A DNA stretch of 64,000 nucleotides, from the NCBI GenBank assembly GCA_002840835.1, contig PHCQ01000024.1, positions 1 through 64,000 of the forward strand, in the 5' to 3' direction. The notes beneath the pieces were generated by a model. The model was not told the origin of the DNA and made no database searches. It worked only from the letters and a program-made list of their open reading frames with translations. Shown piece by piece: positions 8,420-16,446 of the stretch. Source of the stretch: Betaproteobacteria bacterium HGW-Betaproteobacteria-16 (GTDB lineage Bacteria; Pseudomonadota; Gammaproteobacteria; Burkholderiales; Burkholderiaceae_C). Within the stretch, counting starts at the first letter, position 1, and every line of letters starts with the position of its first letter. Made by a program: the position numbers and the translations under genes.

Positions 8420-9295
8420 CTAGTAGTTTTCGATCTCGCTGTGCAGGTTGCAGTACCGGGAGGCGCCCGTTAGATCGGGAAACAGCGACAGAGGGTTGAT
8501 GTTCATTCGGTTCAGCAGCTGTAGGCACCGTGAGCGATCTATGTCGGGCACAAGACACTTGAGGAGTGTGAGGCCGTTGTCATCTTTGGGTTGGCGCTTC
8601 ATTACCCATTCCTCAATCGACAAATTCGTCCGACTTCGCGTGAACAGGCCGCCCTGAGCGACTAGACGGTGGTTGTCGTCAGATTGCGGTCGCACGAAAA
8701 CAACCTCAGATTCCGCCTTTGCACTAATCGTGGCCCACTCCAAAAGGCCCGTGGACTTGCCTTCGGCCTTGAGTTGCTCTCTGCGAGTCTTTCTGCGTTC
8801 ATCTTCTTCGAGCCGAGCCAGCTTTGCCATTCCTTCGACCCCTGGTTGATGAAGTGCAAAGACAGCGCGATTGGGAGTTTGATCCGCTGCGAGCTCTGCA
8901 AAGGCGAAGAATGCAGCGACGAACGGCGAAGATGTCCAATCAAGCAGTGGCGTTGCCAGTCCATGGTGCTGCCCGAGAGCCCACCACTCGTTCTCGTCGG
9001 TTGGCGCCGGAGTTTGGCTGTTGCGCCTACCGCGCGTCGCGCGTTTGAAGGTATCCAGATGCTGAATCCGGAAATCCCAGGATTGGGCATGAGAGGTGTC
9101 TGCGTCGCGGATAAGGCGGTCGATGGTCGGATCAAGCCTCCAACTGTCGCATCGCTGGCCGCGCCAGACGTAAGTGCCGAAGTCCAGCAGATCGCCATAG
9201 AGATAGTCGACGAACTGCTTCAAGCTAGCAAACTGGACTTGGCAGTAGCCGGGACCAAGTTCAGTCCAGATAGGATCGCCAGTGATTGAACTCAT
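8420..9295 (-). CDS. FRG-domain protein
   Basis: A 291-residue protein with an FRG domain spanning most of its length: YVWRGQ...WRLDPTIDR near residues 43-60, WALGQHHGLATPLLDWTSSP near 105-125, and SEVVFVRPQ...RLVAQGGLFT near 195-220. The domain takes its name from the F-R-G signature; its biochemical role is not established, and it appears often in accessory and defence islands. The ATG at 9295 gives a natural N-terminus. Base composition is lower in GC than the flanks. The next two minus-strand genes (SMI1/KNR4 and zinc ribbon) lie upstream of it with gaps of 273 and 64 nt and may be transcribed in the same direction as one loose cluster. Confidence 0.88.
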   Translation of the reverse strand: MSSITGDPIWTELGPGYCQVQFASLKQFVDYLYGDLLDFGTYVWRGQRCDSWRLDPTIDRLIRDADTSHAQSWDFRIQHLDTFKRATRGRRNSQTPAPTDENEWWALGQHHGLATPLLDWTSSPFVAAFFAFAELAADQTPNRAVFALHQPGVEGMAKLARLEEDERRKTRREQLKAEGKSTGLLEWATISAKAESEVVFVRPQSDDNHRLVAQGGLFTRSRTNLSIEEWVMKRQPKDDNGLTLLKCLVPDIDRSRCLQLLNRMNINPLSLFPDLTGASRYCNLHSEIENY

Positions 9296-9568
9296 ACGTG
9301 AATCGTGCGGTCTAGCAAATTGAATTCACCCAAGAACGAAAGTAGGCGAAGCCCGCTGTACGCCGTCGGGTGCAACGAAGGTTAAGAGATAAACCAATCC
9401 AGCGCTTCGGCCGGTCCCTCAGCTTCGCACTGCTCGTATGTGGTGGTGAAGTCAGAGAAGGTAGCGGAAACTGTGAACAGCATAGTCACTTCCTACCGTG
9501 TGACATGAGCGGGAGCGACCGGCTTGCGGGTCGATCTCCGCTCGATGAAAGGGTTGGCATCGGACGGT

Positions 9569-9955
9569 TCAGAACCTGTTCTTGCGCAACCATTCGGTGA
9601 ACGACCCAGTATCTCGAACGTATTCCGAACTCTCGTGGTCGGCGAAGAAAACCGGCGGCTCCGCTTCAGTGGACTTCCTCCAGCAGTACAAGTCACCGCA
9701 CCCGTTGTCGGCGAACGGAAGGTACAGGCATTGGTCAACGTGTTGCAGAGCTTCCCGAATTTCAGACGGACTCAGTACACGGTGATTGATACGAAGCTCG
9801 CGTAGACCCCCCAATGCGACGAACTCGCGATAACTTGCAGGGAGCTGGAATGGCAAAGAAGTCTCCACAGCAAGTAATTCGGCTTCGCTGATCGGCGTGA
9901 CCAGCTCATCAAGCGCCGACTTGCCAAGACGGAGAAGCTCTTCGATTTCTGTCAC
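9569..9955 (-). CDS. SMI1/KNR4 (SUKH) family protein
   Basis: A 128-residue SUKH-fold protein. The family signature is visible: PISEAELLAVETSLPFQLPASYREFVALGG (given here as the span of residues about 21-50; key elements are the Glu, LP, LPxxYREF and GG). The C-terminal half has the aromatic-rich strands (YLPFADNGCGDLYCW, FFADHES). Single-domain SUKH proteins in bacteria are often immunity proteins against polymorphic toxins, but many are orphan. Start is GTG at 9955; ribosome site is weak. Its neighbours, an FRG-domain gene and a zinc-ribbon gene, share the lower GC. Confidence 0.85.
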   Translation of the reverse strand: MTEIEELLRLGKSALDELVTPISEAELLAVETSLPFQLPASYREFVALGGLRELRINHRVLSPSEIREALQHVDQCLYLPFADNGCGDLYCWRKSTEAEPPVFFADHESSEYVRDTGSFTEWLRKNRF

Positions 9956-10019
9956 GGGTGTATTCCGACGTCAGCGCCCAAGGCAAGCCGCGCCGCAGGC
10001 GTCCGTCTTGGGCGTAATG

Positions 10020-10385
10020 TCAAGTAGCATTTCCAGCCGCCTGCGCCTGAAATTCAACGACAAATTTCCTGGCTTCCTCAAGAGTTGAGGGATAGGGCAC
10101 TCTCTGTTGACCGCCCGACTCTGATGGCTCGAACACAGACTGAAACAGGAAACCGTGCTCCACCAGGAAATGGACTTTTTCCCACTGCGCCTTGTCACTC
10201 GAAGCGGGGGCGCTAAATTTTCGACTGAGCTTGGCCAACGGATTCGAGCATTGGGGACAGAGCCTTGGTTCATCGCTCGCGGGCTTCTTGAAAGACTTTC
10301 TACAGTCGAAGCAGACATGCGGAAACAGAAAGCGCTGAGCATCTTTCTCCTTCGGAAAATATTTGTGATGCTTGAACGCTGCCAT
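10020..10385 (-). CDS. zinc-ribbon hypothetical protein
   Basis: A 121-residue protein with a rubredoxin/zinc-ribbon motif: CFDC at about residues 24-27 and CPQC at about 42-45, expected to bind one zinc. The rest is charged, with a C-terminal amphipathic helix (STLEEARKFVVEFQAQA). The start is the ATG at 10385 (MAAFKHHKYF); the frame stays open to 10682 but I recognise nothing in that extension. Role unknown; the position next to the SMI1/KNR4 gene suggests the same accessory cluster. Confidence 0.6.
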   Translation of the reverse strand: MAAFKHHKYFPKEKDAQRFLFPHVCFDCRKSFKKPASDEPRLCPQCSNPLAKLSRKFSAPASSDKAQWEKVHFLVEHGFLFQSVFEPSESGGQQRVPYPSTLEEARKFVVEFQAQAAGNAT

Positions 10386-10697
10386 GACTGCTACAGAACT
10401 TTGATTTAAACGGCAATTCGCCGGATACCCACAATCGCGGTCGTTAAACAAAGCGGCATCATCGCTCTGCAAATTTTGTGAATCCAACCTGTCGCGCATC
10501 TTGCGGGACACGTGAACAGGTCCAAGGGTTTCGACAAACCCGGCAAGGTGCCTCCTCGGACCGTCAAGTTGCCGGATCTGGTACGCGAACCGATTCACCC
10601 GTTGCACTATAGCTTCTGGGTGGAAAAGGCCCAAATGCACTGGGTCCTTCTTTTCAGCTTTGCCGCGAGACCACCACGCCACCGCGCGTCAAACACA
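10386..10697. other. intergenic stretch; open frame of unknown meaning
   Basis: The minus frame of the zinc-ribbon gene stays open here up to 10682 and reads as a basic, protein-like sequence (NRFAYQIRQL, GPVHVSRKMRDRLDSQ) without a recognised domain. It could be a longer N-terminus or a decayed gene fragment. No repeat ends or terminator were seen. Confidence 0.35.
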
Positions 10698-12083
10698 TCA
10701 ATGCCGCACCCGCAACGAACTGCTCACCCCCGCCAGCAGCGCACACCCCGCCGCCAGACAAAGCGCAATCGTCTCGCCCTGGCCATCGTGCAGGTTCCAC
10801 ACGCCGTAAATCGCAGCCAGCATCACCGCACCGATCGTCTGCCCGGTGAGCCGTGCGGTGCCCAGCATGCCGCTGGCTGCGCCGCTGCGGTGCAGGGGGG
10901 CGGTGGTCACGATGGTGTGGTTGTTGGGTGACTGGAACAGCGCAAAGCCGGCGCCGCACAGCGCCAGGCGCCAGGCCATGTCCACGCTTGTGGCGTCTTC
11001 GGGCCGCAGGCCCACCAGCAGCAGGCCGGTGGCAAACACCAGCATGCCCACGCCGCCCAGCGCGCCGTCAGGGTAACGGCCGATCAGGCGGCCGGCGATG
11101 GGTGCGGTGAGCGCGGTGGCCATGGGCCAGGCCATCATGATCAGGCCGGCTGCCATGTGCGTGCGGCCCTGCACCTCCAGCAGCAGGAACGGCATGCTGA
11201 GCAGGGCCAGCATCTGCGCGCAGAAGGCGCCGAGCGATGCGCCCATGGAGAGGGCGAACACGGGAATGCGCAGCAGGTCCAGCGGGAACATGGGTGCGGC
11301 CAGGTGCCACTGGCGCCGCAGGTACACCGCCCCCACCAGCAGGCCGGCGGCCAGCAGGCTCCAGCCCAGCACCGGCGTGGCCTGGGCCGCATCACCGCCG
11401 CGCACGCCCAGCTGGTCTGCGCCCACAAAAACAAGCGTGAACATGAGCACGTTGAGCAGCACGTCCACCAACGAAAACCGCGGCGCAGCACCTTCGCGGG
11501 GCAGGTTGAACGGCAGGGCGCGACGCCCCATCCACAGGGTGAGCAGGCCGAGCGGCAAGTTGAGTGCAAACAGCCAGGGCCACGATGCCACAGACAGAAT
11601 GCTGGCCGCCACCGCCGGGCCGGCCATCGACGAGGTGGCCACCACCATGGAGTTGATGGCGATACCGCGCCCCAGACTGGCGCTGGGGTAGATCAGGCGC
11701 ACCAGCGCGGCGTTCACGCTCATGATGCCGGCGGCCCCCAGGCCTTGCAGCGCACGCGCGGCTGTGAGCATGGTCAATGAACTGGCCAGCATGGCGGCGG
11801 CCGATGCCAGCACAAACAGTGCCATGCCCACCAGGTAGACGCGCCGGTAGCCCAGGCGGTCGCCCAGCGCTGCCAGCGGCAGCAGCATCACCAGCGAGGC
11901 GATCTGGTAGGCGTTGACCACCCAGATGGCCTGCGATGCGCCGGCGTTCAGCTCGCGTGCAATGCCGGGCAGCGCCAGGTTGACGATGCTGCCGTCCATC
12001 ACCGCCATCGCGATGCCCAGCACGATCACCAGCACGGCACGCCCCCGTTCGGGGGAAGGCAGACCGTCGGGAGGCGCCGTCAA
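10698..12083 (-). CDS. MFS transporter, DHA2-type (14 TMS) drug exporter
   Basis: A 461-residue major facilitator with about 14 membrane helices, the DHA2/EmrB-like arrangement. Signature motifs: MAVMDGSIVNLALPGIAREL in the first helix (motif D1-like), GDRLGYRR as motif A, and GLGAAGIMSVNAALV as motif C region. Likely proton-driven export of drugs or organic cations. The TTG start at 12083 overlaps the TGA of the upstream transporter as TTGA with GAGG just ahead, implying coupled translation. An ATG further in (before DGSIVN) would remove part of helix 1. The N-terminal codons coincide with a CCCCCGTTCGGGGG palindrome. Confidence 0.85.
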   Translation of the reverse strand: MTAPPDGLPSPERGRAVLVIVLGIAMAVMDGSIVNLALPGIARELNAGASQAIWVVNAYQIASLVMLLPLAALGDRLGYRRVYLVGMALFVLASAAAMLASSLTMLTAARALQGLGAAGIMSVNAALVRLIYPSASLGRGIAINSMVVATSSMAGPAVAASILSVASWPWLFALNLPLGLLTLWMGRRALPFNLPREGAAPRFSLVDVLLNVLMFTLVFVGADQLGVRGGDAAQATPVLGWSLLAAGLLVGAVYLRRQWHLAAPMFPLDLLRIPVFALSMGASLGAFCAQMLALLSMPFLLLEVQGRTHMAAGLIMMAWPMATALTAPIAGRLIGRYPDGALGGVGMLVFATGLLLVGLRPEDATSVDMAWRLALCGAGFALFQSPNNHTIVTTAPLHRSGAASGMLGTARLTGQTIGAVMLAAIYGVWNLHDGQGETIALCLAAGCALLAGVSSSLRVRH

Positions 12084-13291
12084 TGTGCCTCGGCCGCGCT
12101 CGGGGAGTGCGAGTAGCCGCCCAGAGTGGCCCAGGTGAGCAGCACACCCACCAGCGCGCCACTGGCCATGCCCACCACCATGGGCAGCGGTTCGCCGTTG
12201 GCGAACAGGCTCACGATGGCCATGGCCAGGGCGCCGCCCAGCATCTGCAGTGTGCCCATCAATGCTGAAGCGGTGCCCGCGATGGCGCCATGCTTTTCCA
12301 GCGCCAGCACGGAAGTGGTGGGGATGACCAGGCCCATGAAACCGCTGGCCACAAAGTACAGACTGATCAGCACCCACAGCTGGTCACCGCCCGCCAGGTA
12401 GTAGGCCAGCAGCAGGCACATGACCACGCCCGATGCACTGGCCGCAGCCTTGACCACGTTCACCAGCCCGAAGCGGCGGCCCAGCAGCGCGGTGCACTGC
12501 GCGGCGCCAAAAAAGGCAGCCGCGTTGACCGAAAACGCCAGGCTGTACTGCGTGGGCGTGAGGCCGTAGTGGTTGATCATCACGAACGGCGAGCCGGCAA
12601 GGTACACAAAGAAGCCAGCCAGGGCCGTGCTGGCAATGCCCACCAGGCCCAGAAAGTGCCAGTCGCGCAGCAGCACGCCGTAGGAACGCAAGGCGCTGCC
12701 CAGGCTGCTTTCCAGGCGCTGGGTCGGTGGGCGGGTTTCTTTCAGCACGCCATACACCAGCGCCAGGCCAGCCACCGACGCCAGGGCCACGGCCCAGAAC
12801 ACGCCGCGCCAGCCACTGAGCGCAATCACGCCGCTGCCCACCAGGGGCGCCAGTATGGGCGAGACGCTGAACACCAGCATCAGCAGCGACATGATGCGGG
12901 CGGCCTCGTTGCCGGTGTGCAGGTCGCGCACCACGGCGCGCGGAATGGCCATGCCCGCAGCCGCGCCCAAACCTTGCAGGAAGCGAAGGATGATCAGCGT
13001 CTGCACGTCGGTGGCCAGCGCACAGCCCACACTGGCCACGGCGAACAGGCCCATGCCGAAGTACAGCGGTGGCTTGCGCCCCACCATGTCTGAAATGGGT
13101 CCGTACAGCAACTGGCCAGCACCCAGCGAAAGAAAGAAGGCGGTGAGCGTCCATTGCACGGCGCCCACGTCTGCCACCAGGCTGCTGCCAATGGCAGGCA
13201 GCGCGGGCAGGTACATGTCGATGGCGAAGGGGCCGATGGCCGAAAGCAGGCCCAGGATGAGCGCGAGTTTGAAGAAGGAAGACGAATGCAT
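12080..13291 (-). CDS. multidrug effflux MFS transporter, Bcr/CflA family
   Basis: A 403-residue 12-helix major facilitator of the Bcr/CflA drug-exporter group: GPFAIDMYLPALP in helix 1, GPISDMVGRKPPLYFG as motif A (about residues 66-81), FLQGLGAAAGMAIPRAVVRDL, then SVSPILAPLVGSGV as motif C. Expected to expel antimicrobials such as bicyclomycin-type or phenicol compounds; substrate not inferable. ATG at 13291 is preceded not by a ribosome site but by GACAAT 8 nt upstream, suggesting a leaderless transcript. Followed with a 4-nt overlap by a second exporter, so the two are one operon. Confidence 0.88.
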   Translation of the reverse strand: MHSSSFFKLALILGLLSAIGPFAIDMYLPALPAIGSSLVADVGAVQWTLTAFFLSLGAGQLLYGPISDMVGRKPPLYFGMGLFAVASVGCALATDVQTLIILRFLQGLGAAAGMAIPRAVVRDLHTGNEAARIMSLLMLVFSVSPILAPLVGSGVIALSGWRGVFWAVALASVAGLALVYGVLKETRPPTQRLESSLGSALRSYGVLLRDWHFLGLVGIASTALAGFFVYLAGSPFVMINHYGLTPTQYSLAFSVNAAAFFGAAQCTALLGRRFGLVNVVKAAASASGVVMCLLLAYYLAGGDQLWVLISLYFVASGFMGLVIPTTSVLALEKHGAIAGTASALMGTLQMLGGALAMAIVSLFANGEPLPMVVGMASGALVGVLLTWATLGGYSHSPSAAEAH

Positions 13292-13299
13292 AGCCCGCC

Positions 13300-13305
13300 A
13301 TTGTC
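13300..13305 (-). promoter_or_regulatory. -10 box of bcr-type MFS operon (predicted leaderless)
   Basis: On the minus strand GACAAT lies 8 nt before the ATG at 13291, so transcription should start at or next to the ATG. A TTTACA sits 15 nt upstream as a possible -35. No Shine-Dalgarno sequence is present. Confidence 0.45.
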
Positions 13306-13424
13306 GCCGCATCAGCTAGGTGTAAACCCGGGTGCGGTGGATGGGCTCAATCCGGATCGGGGCACCCAGCCTGTTACGCACGAAAGAGCAGCACTCGTGT
13401 GCAAGGCCGAGGCCGCATGGCAGG

Positions 13425-13961
13425 TCAGTCAAACAGGCCGCGATCCAGTGCACCTTCGATCATCAGCATGCGCAGCTTGGTGCGCGCGCCGCCGCTGGCT
13501 GAAAACCCACCCGGCTTGTTGCCCGCGGCCAGCACCCGGTGGCAGGGCACCACCGGCGCAAACGGGTTGTGGCCCATGGCCTGCCCCACCGCACGGGCCA
13601 GGCCCGGGTCGCCCAGCGCCAGGGCCACTTCACCGTAGGTGCGTGTCTGCCCCGGCGGTACGGCGCGAACGAAGGCGTACACCTCGCGTTGAAACGGCGT
13701 GAGGCGGGTCATGTCGAGCGCGATCTCGCGCAAGTCGCTGCGCGAGCGCCCCTCCAGCACCGCCTGCACGCCTTCGATGGCGGCTTGCACGGGCGCCGGT
13801 GGCTCACGTTCAGGCAAGGGTGGCAGGCCCTTGAGCAGGCGTTCGCGGGTGCGCTGCGGATCGGCCTCCGGCAGTTGCACGGCCAGCAAGCCATTCGGTC
13901 CCCAGGCAAGGCCGCACACACCGATGGCGGTGTTGAACAGCGCGTGGCCGCCCTCGTCCAT
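13425..13961 (-). CDS. ogt: methylated-DNA-[protein]-cysteine S-methyltransferase
   Basis: Suicide repair enzyme that takes methyl groups from O6-methylguanine. The 178-residue protein carries the acceptor cysteine in PVVPCHRVL (Cys140), the helix-turn-helix region RTYGEVALALGDPGLARAVGQAMGHNP (span about 108-133) and a short N-terminal domain typical of Ogt. The ATG at 13961 lies 17 nt behind the stop of the SDR gene, so it closes that operon. Upstream in the same run sits an AidB-like gene, another alkylation-response function. Length is normal for Ogt. Confidence 0.92.
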   Translation of the reverse strand: MDEGGHALFNTAIGVCGLAWGPNGLLAVQLPEADPQRTRERLLKGLPPLPEREPPAPVQAAIEGVQAVLEGRSRSDLREIALDMTRLTPFQREVYAFVRAVPPGQTRTYGEVALALGDPGLARAVGQAMGHNPFAPVVPCHRVLAAGNKPGGFSASGGARTKLRMLMIEGALDRGLFD

Positions 13962-13978
13962 GGCCTGCAACCGGGGTT

Positions 13979-14884
13979 TCAGCTGCCGCGCAGTTGGGCG
14001 CGCAGCGCCACGCCGATTTCGGGCCGTTCCAGGAAAGGATCGGCCGGGTTTTCCTGGTTGACGATGTTTTCCATGCGGGCGCGCACATTGCCCAAAGCCC
14101 TGGGGTGGCTGTAGATGTAGAAGCGGTCGGCGGTGATGGCATCGAACACCAGCTGCGCCACTTGAGCGGCCGTGACCTTGCCCGAACTCACGGCTTTGTC
14201 GCTCATGGCCTGGCCGATCAACTGGCTCTGCGTGGCCTTCTCGTCGGCCAGCTCCGCCGGCTTGTTGCGGTGGCTCTGGCTGATGCCGGTGGGCACGAAG
14301 TACGGGCACAGCACACTGGCGCTGACCTGGTCGCTCACCAGCTTCAGGTCCTGGTACAGGGTTTCGGTGAGGCTCACCACCGCGTGCTTGCTCACGTTGT
14401 AGATGCCCATGTTCGGCGGCGTGAGCAGGCCGGCCATGCTGGCGGTGTTGACGATGTGGCCCCGGTAGGCCGGGTCTGCCTTGGCGGCGGCCAGCATCAT
14501 GGGGGTGAACAGGCGCACACCGTGGATCACCCCCCAGACGTTCACACCCAGCACCCACTCCCAGTCCTTGACGGAGTTCTCCCAGATCAGCCCACCGGAA
14601 CCGACGCCGGCGTTGTTGAACACAAAGTGGGGTGCACCAAAGGTCGTCTGCACGTCGGCGGCCAAGGCCTCCATCTGCGCCTGGCTGGACACGTCCACCC
14701 GCCGCGCGAGCACCTTCGCGCCCGTGGCCTTCATCTCGGCCTCTGCCGCGTCCAGCGCATCCTGCTGCACATCCACCAGCACGAGGTTCATGCCCAGCGA
14801 TGCGCCGATGCGCGCGCATTCGAGCCCGAAGCCGGAGCCTGCACCGGTGAGCACGGCCGTCTTGCCTTTGAAGTCTTGAATCAT
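13979..14884 (-). CDS. SDR family NAD(P)-dependent oxidoreductase
   Basis: A 301-residue classical short-chain dehydrogenase. Cofactor motif TGAGSGFG (residues 13-20), NNAGV at about 90, catalytic Ser in NTASMAG (about 146) and YNVSK (Tyr about 159, Lys 163). Asp-37 after the second strand (VLVDVQ) suggests NAD rather than NADP. It has a C-terminal extension of about 50 residues beyond the core (FYIYSHPRALGNVRARMENI) seen in the group often annotated as SDR acting on lipids or steroids. Substrate unknown. It lies between the GNAT and ogt genes in a same-strand run. Confidence 0.88.
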   Translation of the reverse strand: MIQDFKGKTAVLTGAGSGFGLECARIGASLGMNLVLVDVQQDALDAAEAEMKATGAKVLARRVDVSSQAQMEALAADVQTTFGAPHFVFNNAGVGSGGLIWENSVKDWEWVLGVNVWGVIHGVRLFTPMMLAAAKADPAYRGHIVNTASMAGLLTPPNMGIYNVSKHAVVSLTETLYQDLKLVSDQVSASVLCPYFVPTGISQSHRNKPAELADEKATQSQLIGQAMSDKAVSSGKVTAAQVAQLVFDAITADRFYIYSHPRALGNVRARMENIVNQENPADPFLERPEIGVALRAQLRGS

Positions 14885-14930
14885 GGTTGTCTCCTGTGAT
14901 TGATGGTGTTGATTTGTATGCAGGGAGGCT

Positions 14931-15422
14931 TCAGGGCCTGATCATTTCGATGTGGTCGATGCCGTCTTCGACGTAGATCGGGCCGTCGGGCTCGAAGCCG
15001 TGTTGCCGGTAGAAAGGCTGGAGGTGCGCCTGGGCGCCAATGCGGATGGGCTGCGCGCCCCACAAGCCATGCAGGGCCCGCACCGCCTCGCGCATCAGCA
15101 CATGGCCGATGCCGGTGCCGCGCGCTGCAGCGGAGCTGACCACACGGCCTATGCTGGCTTCCGGGTATTTCAGGCCTGCAGGGGCCAGCCGCGCGTACGC
15201 CAGCAGGTCTGGCGATCGCCCGGGCATGGTTTGTTCGCCCAGAAGGTGCATGCACTGCGCGTCGGCCCCGTCCATGTCCTGGAACAGGCATTGCTGTTCC
15301 ATCACGAACACCTCGGTGCGCAGCTGAAGCAGGCGGTAGAGCGTGCGGGCATGCAAGGCATCAAACGGGAGGCAGCGCCAGCTGACGGAAATGTCTGAAG
15401 TCGAGGGAACGGTGGGGCTCAA
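14931..15422 (-). CDS. GNAT family N-acetyltransferase (ElaA-like)
   Basis: A 163-residue acetyltransferase resembling ElaA: LYRLLQLRTEVFVMEQQC near residues 29-46, the LLAYARL strand, then the acetyl-CoA loop GRVVSSAAARGTGIGHVLM (about 91-109) and a C-terminal FYRQHGFEP strand. Acceptor unknown. The TTG start at 15422 overlaps the TGA of the GST gene as TTGA and is preceded by AGGGAAG, so it is coupled to it. Later in-frame starts would lose the first helix. Confidence 0.85.
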   Translation of the reverse strand: MSPTVPSTSDISVSWRCLPFDALHARTLYRLLQLRTEVFVMEQQCLFQDMDGADAQCMHLLGEQTMPGRSPDLLAYARLAPAGLKYPEASIGRVVSSAAARGTGIGHVLMREAVRALHGLWGAQPIRIGAQAHLQPFYRQHGFEPDGPIYVEDGIDHIEMIRP

Positions 15423-16354
15423 GCGCGCACTTCCCTCAGGACGAAGCCGATGCGTGGAAAGTGGACGTGCAGCTTGCCCGCGCGTTCGTCGGTGCGTTCC
15501 AGTGTGTAGCGGGTGCGGGTGGCCGCCAGCAGAATGCCTTCCGTGGGTTCCTGCCCGAAGGTTTCGGCGGCCACCGTGACGCGGCTGCCCAGGGCAATGC
15601 CGTGGTCGTTCTGGAAGGTGTCTTCCGGCAAGGGCGCGGGCTCGATGGCTGCGGCGATTTCAATGGCCTCCGTGGCGCTGAGCTTGCCCATCTCGCCGTA
15701 CCCGATCGCGGCCATGCGGTCCATCCACTCGATGACCGCTGGCGTGGCGTTGAGGATGTCGGCCATGGCCGGGTTCACGACGCGGCTGAACCACAGCGGG
15801 TGGTAGGCCGCAAAGTCGGCCACGCAGGGCATTTCGCCGAGCAGAAAGGGCTGGTCTTCCACCATGGTGGACAGGCGGCGCAGGTAGCTGCGGTAGGCGG
15901 CCGTCGCATCGCCTGGGCGCAGGGTGACCATGCCGGTGCGCATGGCGCTGCGGTCAGCGGCAAAGGCTTGCGCGCTGGCCAGCGGCTGGTCGGCAAACAG
16001 GGCGGCGGCACCCTTGGGGCTGAGGTTGTAGCCCATGGCGGCCCAGAACAGCGTGCTGTCTGCCCACTGGGCCAAGGCGCGCGCCATGCCCTTGAGCCGC
16101 TCCGGGTACAGGCTGGGTTCAGGCTGGTGGTGTTCGAGCACGTCGCAGATGAGCGCGGTGTCGCAAAAGATGTCTGCGCCCACCTGCAGAAAGGGCGTGC
16201 GCCGGTAGCCGCCCGTGAGGGCCAGCACGTCGGGCTTGGGCATGATGCGCGGGATGATCACGCTCTTCCAGGCCAGTTGCTTGTGGCCCATGATGAGGCG
16301 CACCTTTTCGGAGAACGGCGAGGTGGGGTAGTGGTGCAGGATGAGGTCGGACAT
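15419..16354 (-). CDS. glutathione S-transferase family protein
   Basis: A 311-residue GST-like protein. The N-terminal thioredoxin-like domain starts LILHHYPTSPFSEKVRL, with Ser at the position of the catalytic residue, GGYRRTPFLQVGADIFCDTALI as the glutathione-binding region (about 48-69), followed by a helical domain and an extra C-terminal beta-rich segment of about 80 residues (EGILLAATRTRYTLER). That makes it longer than ordinary GSTs (about 210). Probably cytosolic detoxification. ATG at 16354. Overlaps the GNAT gene by 4 nt. Confidence 0.83.
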   Translation of the reverse strand: MSDLILHHYPTSPFSEKVRLIMGHKQLAWKSVIIPRIMPKPDVLALTGGYRRTPFLQVGADIFCDTALICDVLEHHQPEPSLYPERLKGMARALAQWADSTLFWAAMGYNLSPKGAAALFADQPLASAQAFAADRSAMRTGMVTLRPGDATAAYRSYLRRLSTMVEDQPFLLGEMPCVADFAAYHPLWFSRVVNPAMADILNATPAVIEWMDRMAAIGYGEMGKLSATEAIEIAAAIEPAPLPEDTFQNDHGIALGSRVTVAAETFGQEPTEGILLAATRTRYTLERTDERAGKLHVHFPRIGFVLREVRA

Positions 16355-16446
16355 GCGTGCCTTTGGATAGGGGTTCGGTCTGCGCTCGCCAGAAGGCTTT
16401 CAAGCTGGAGCTTTCGGCTGACTCAGTCTGAGTGGTGGATGGCGGC

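Noticed and set aside
13962-14819. N-terminal extension of the ogt frame
   Set aside because: Lies in the SDR gene in another frame and has no domain; the Ogt start at 13961 gives a normal-length enzyme.
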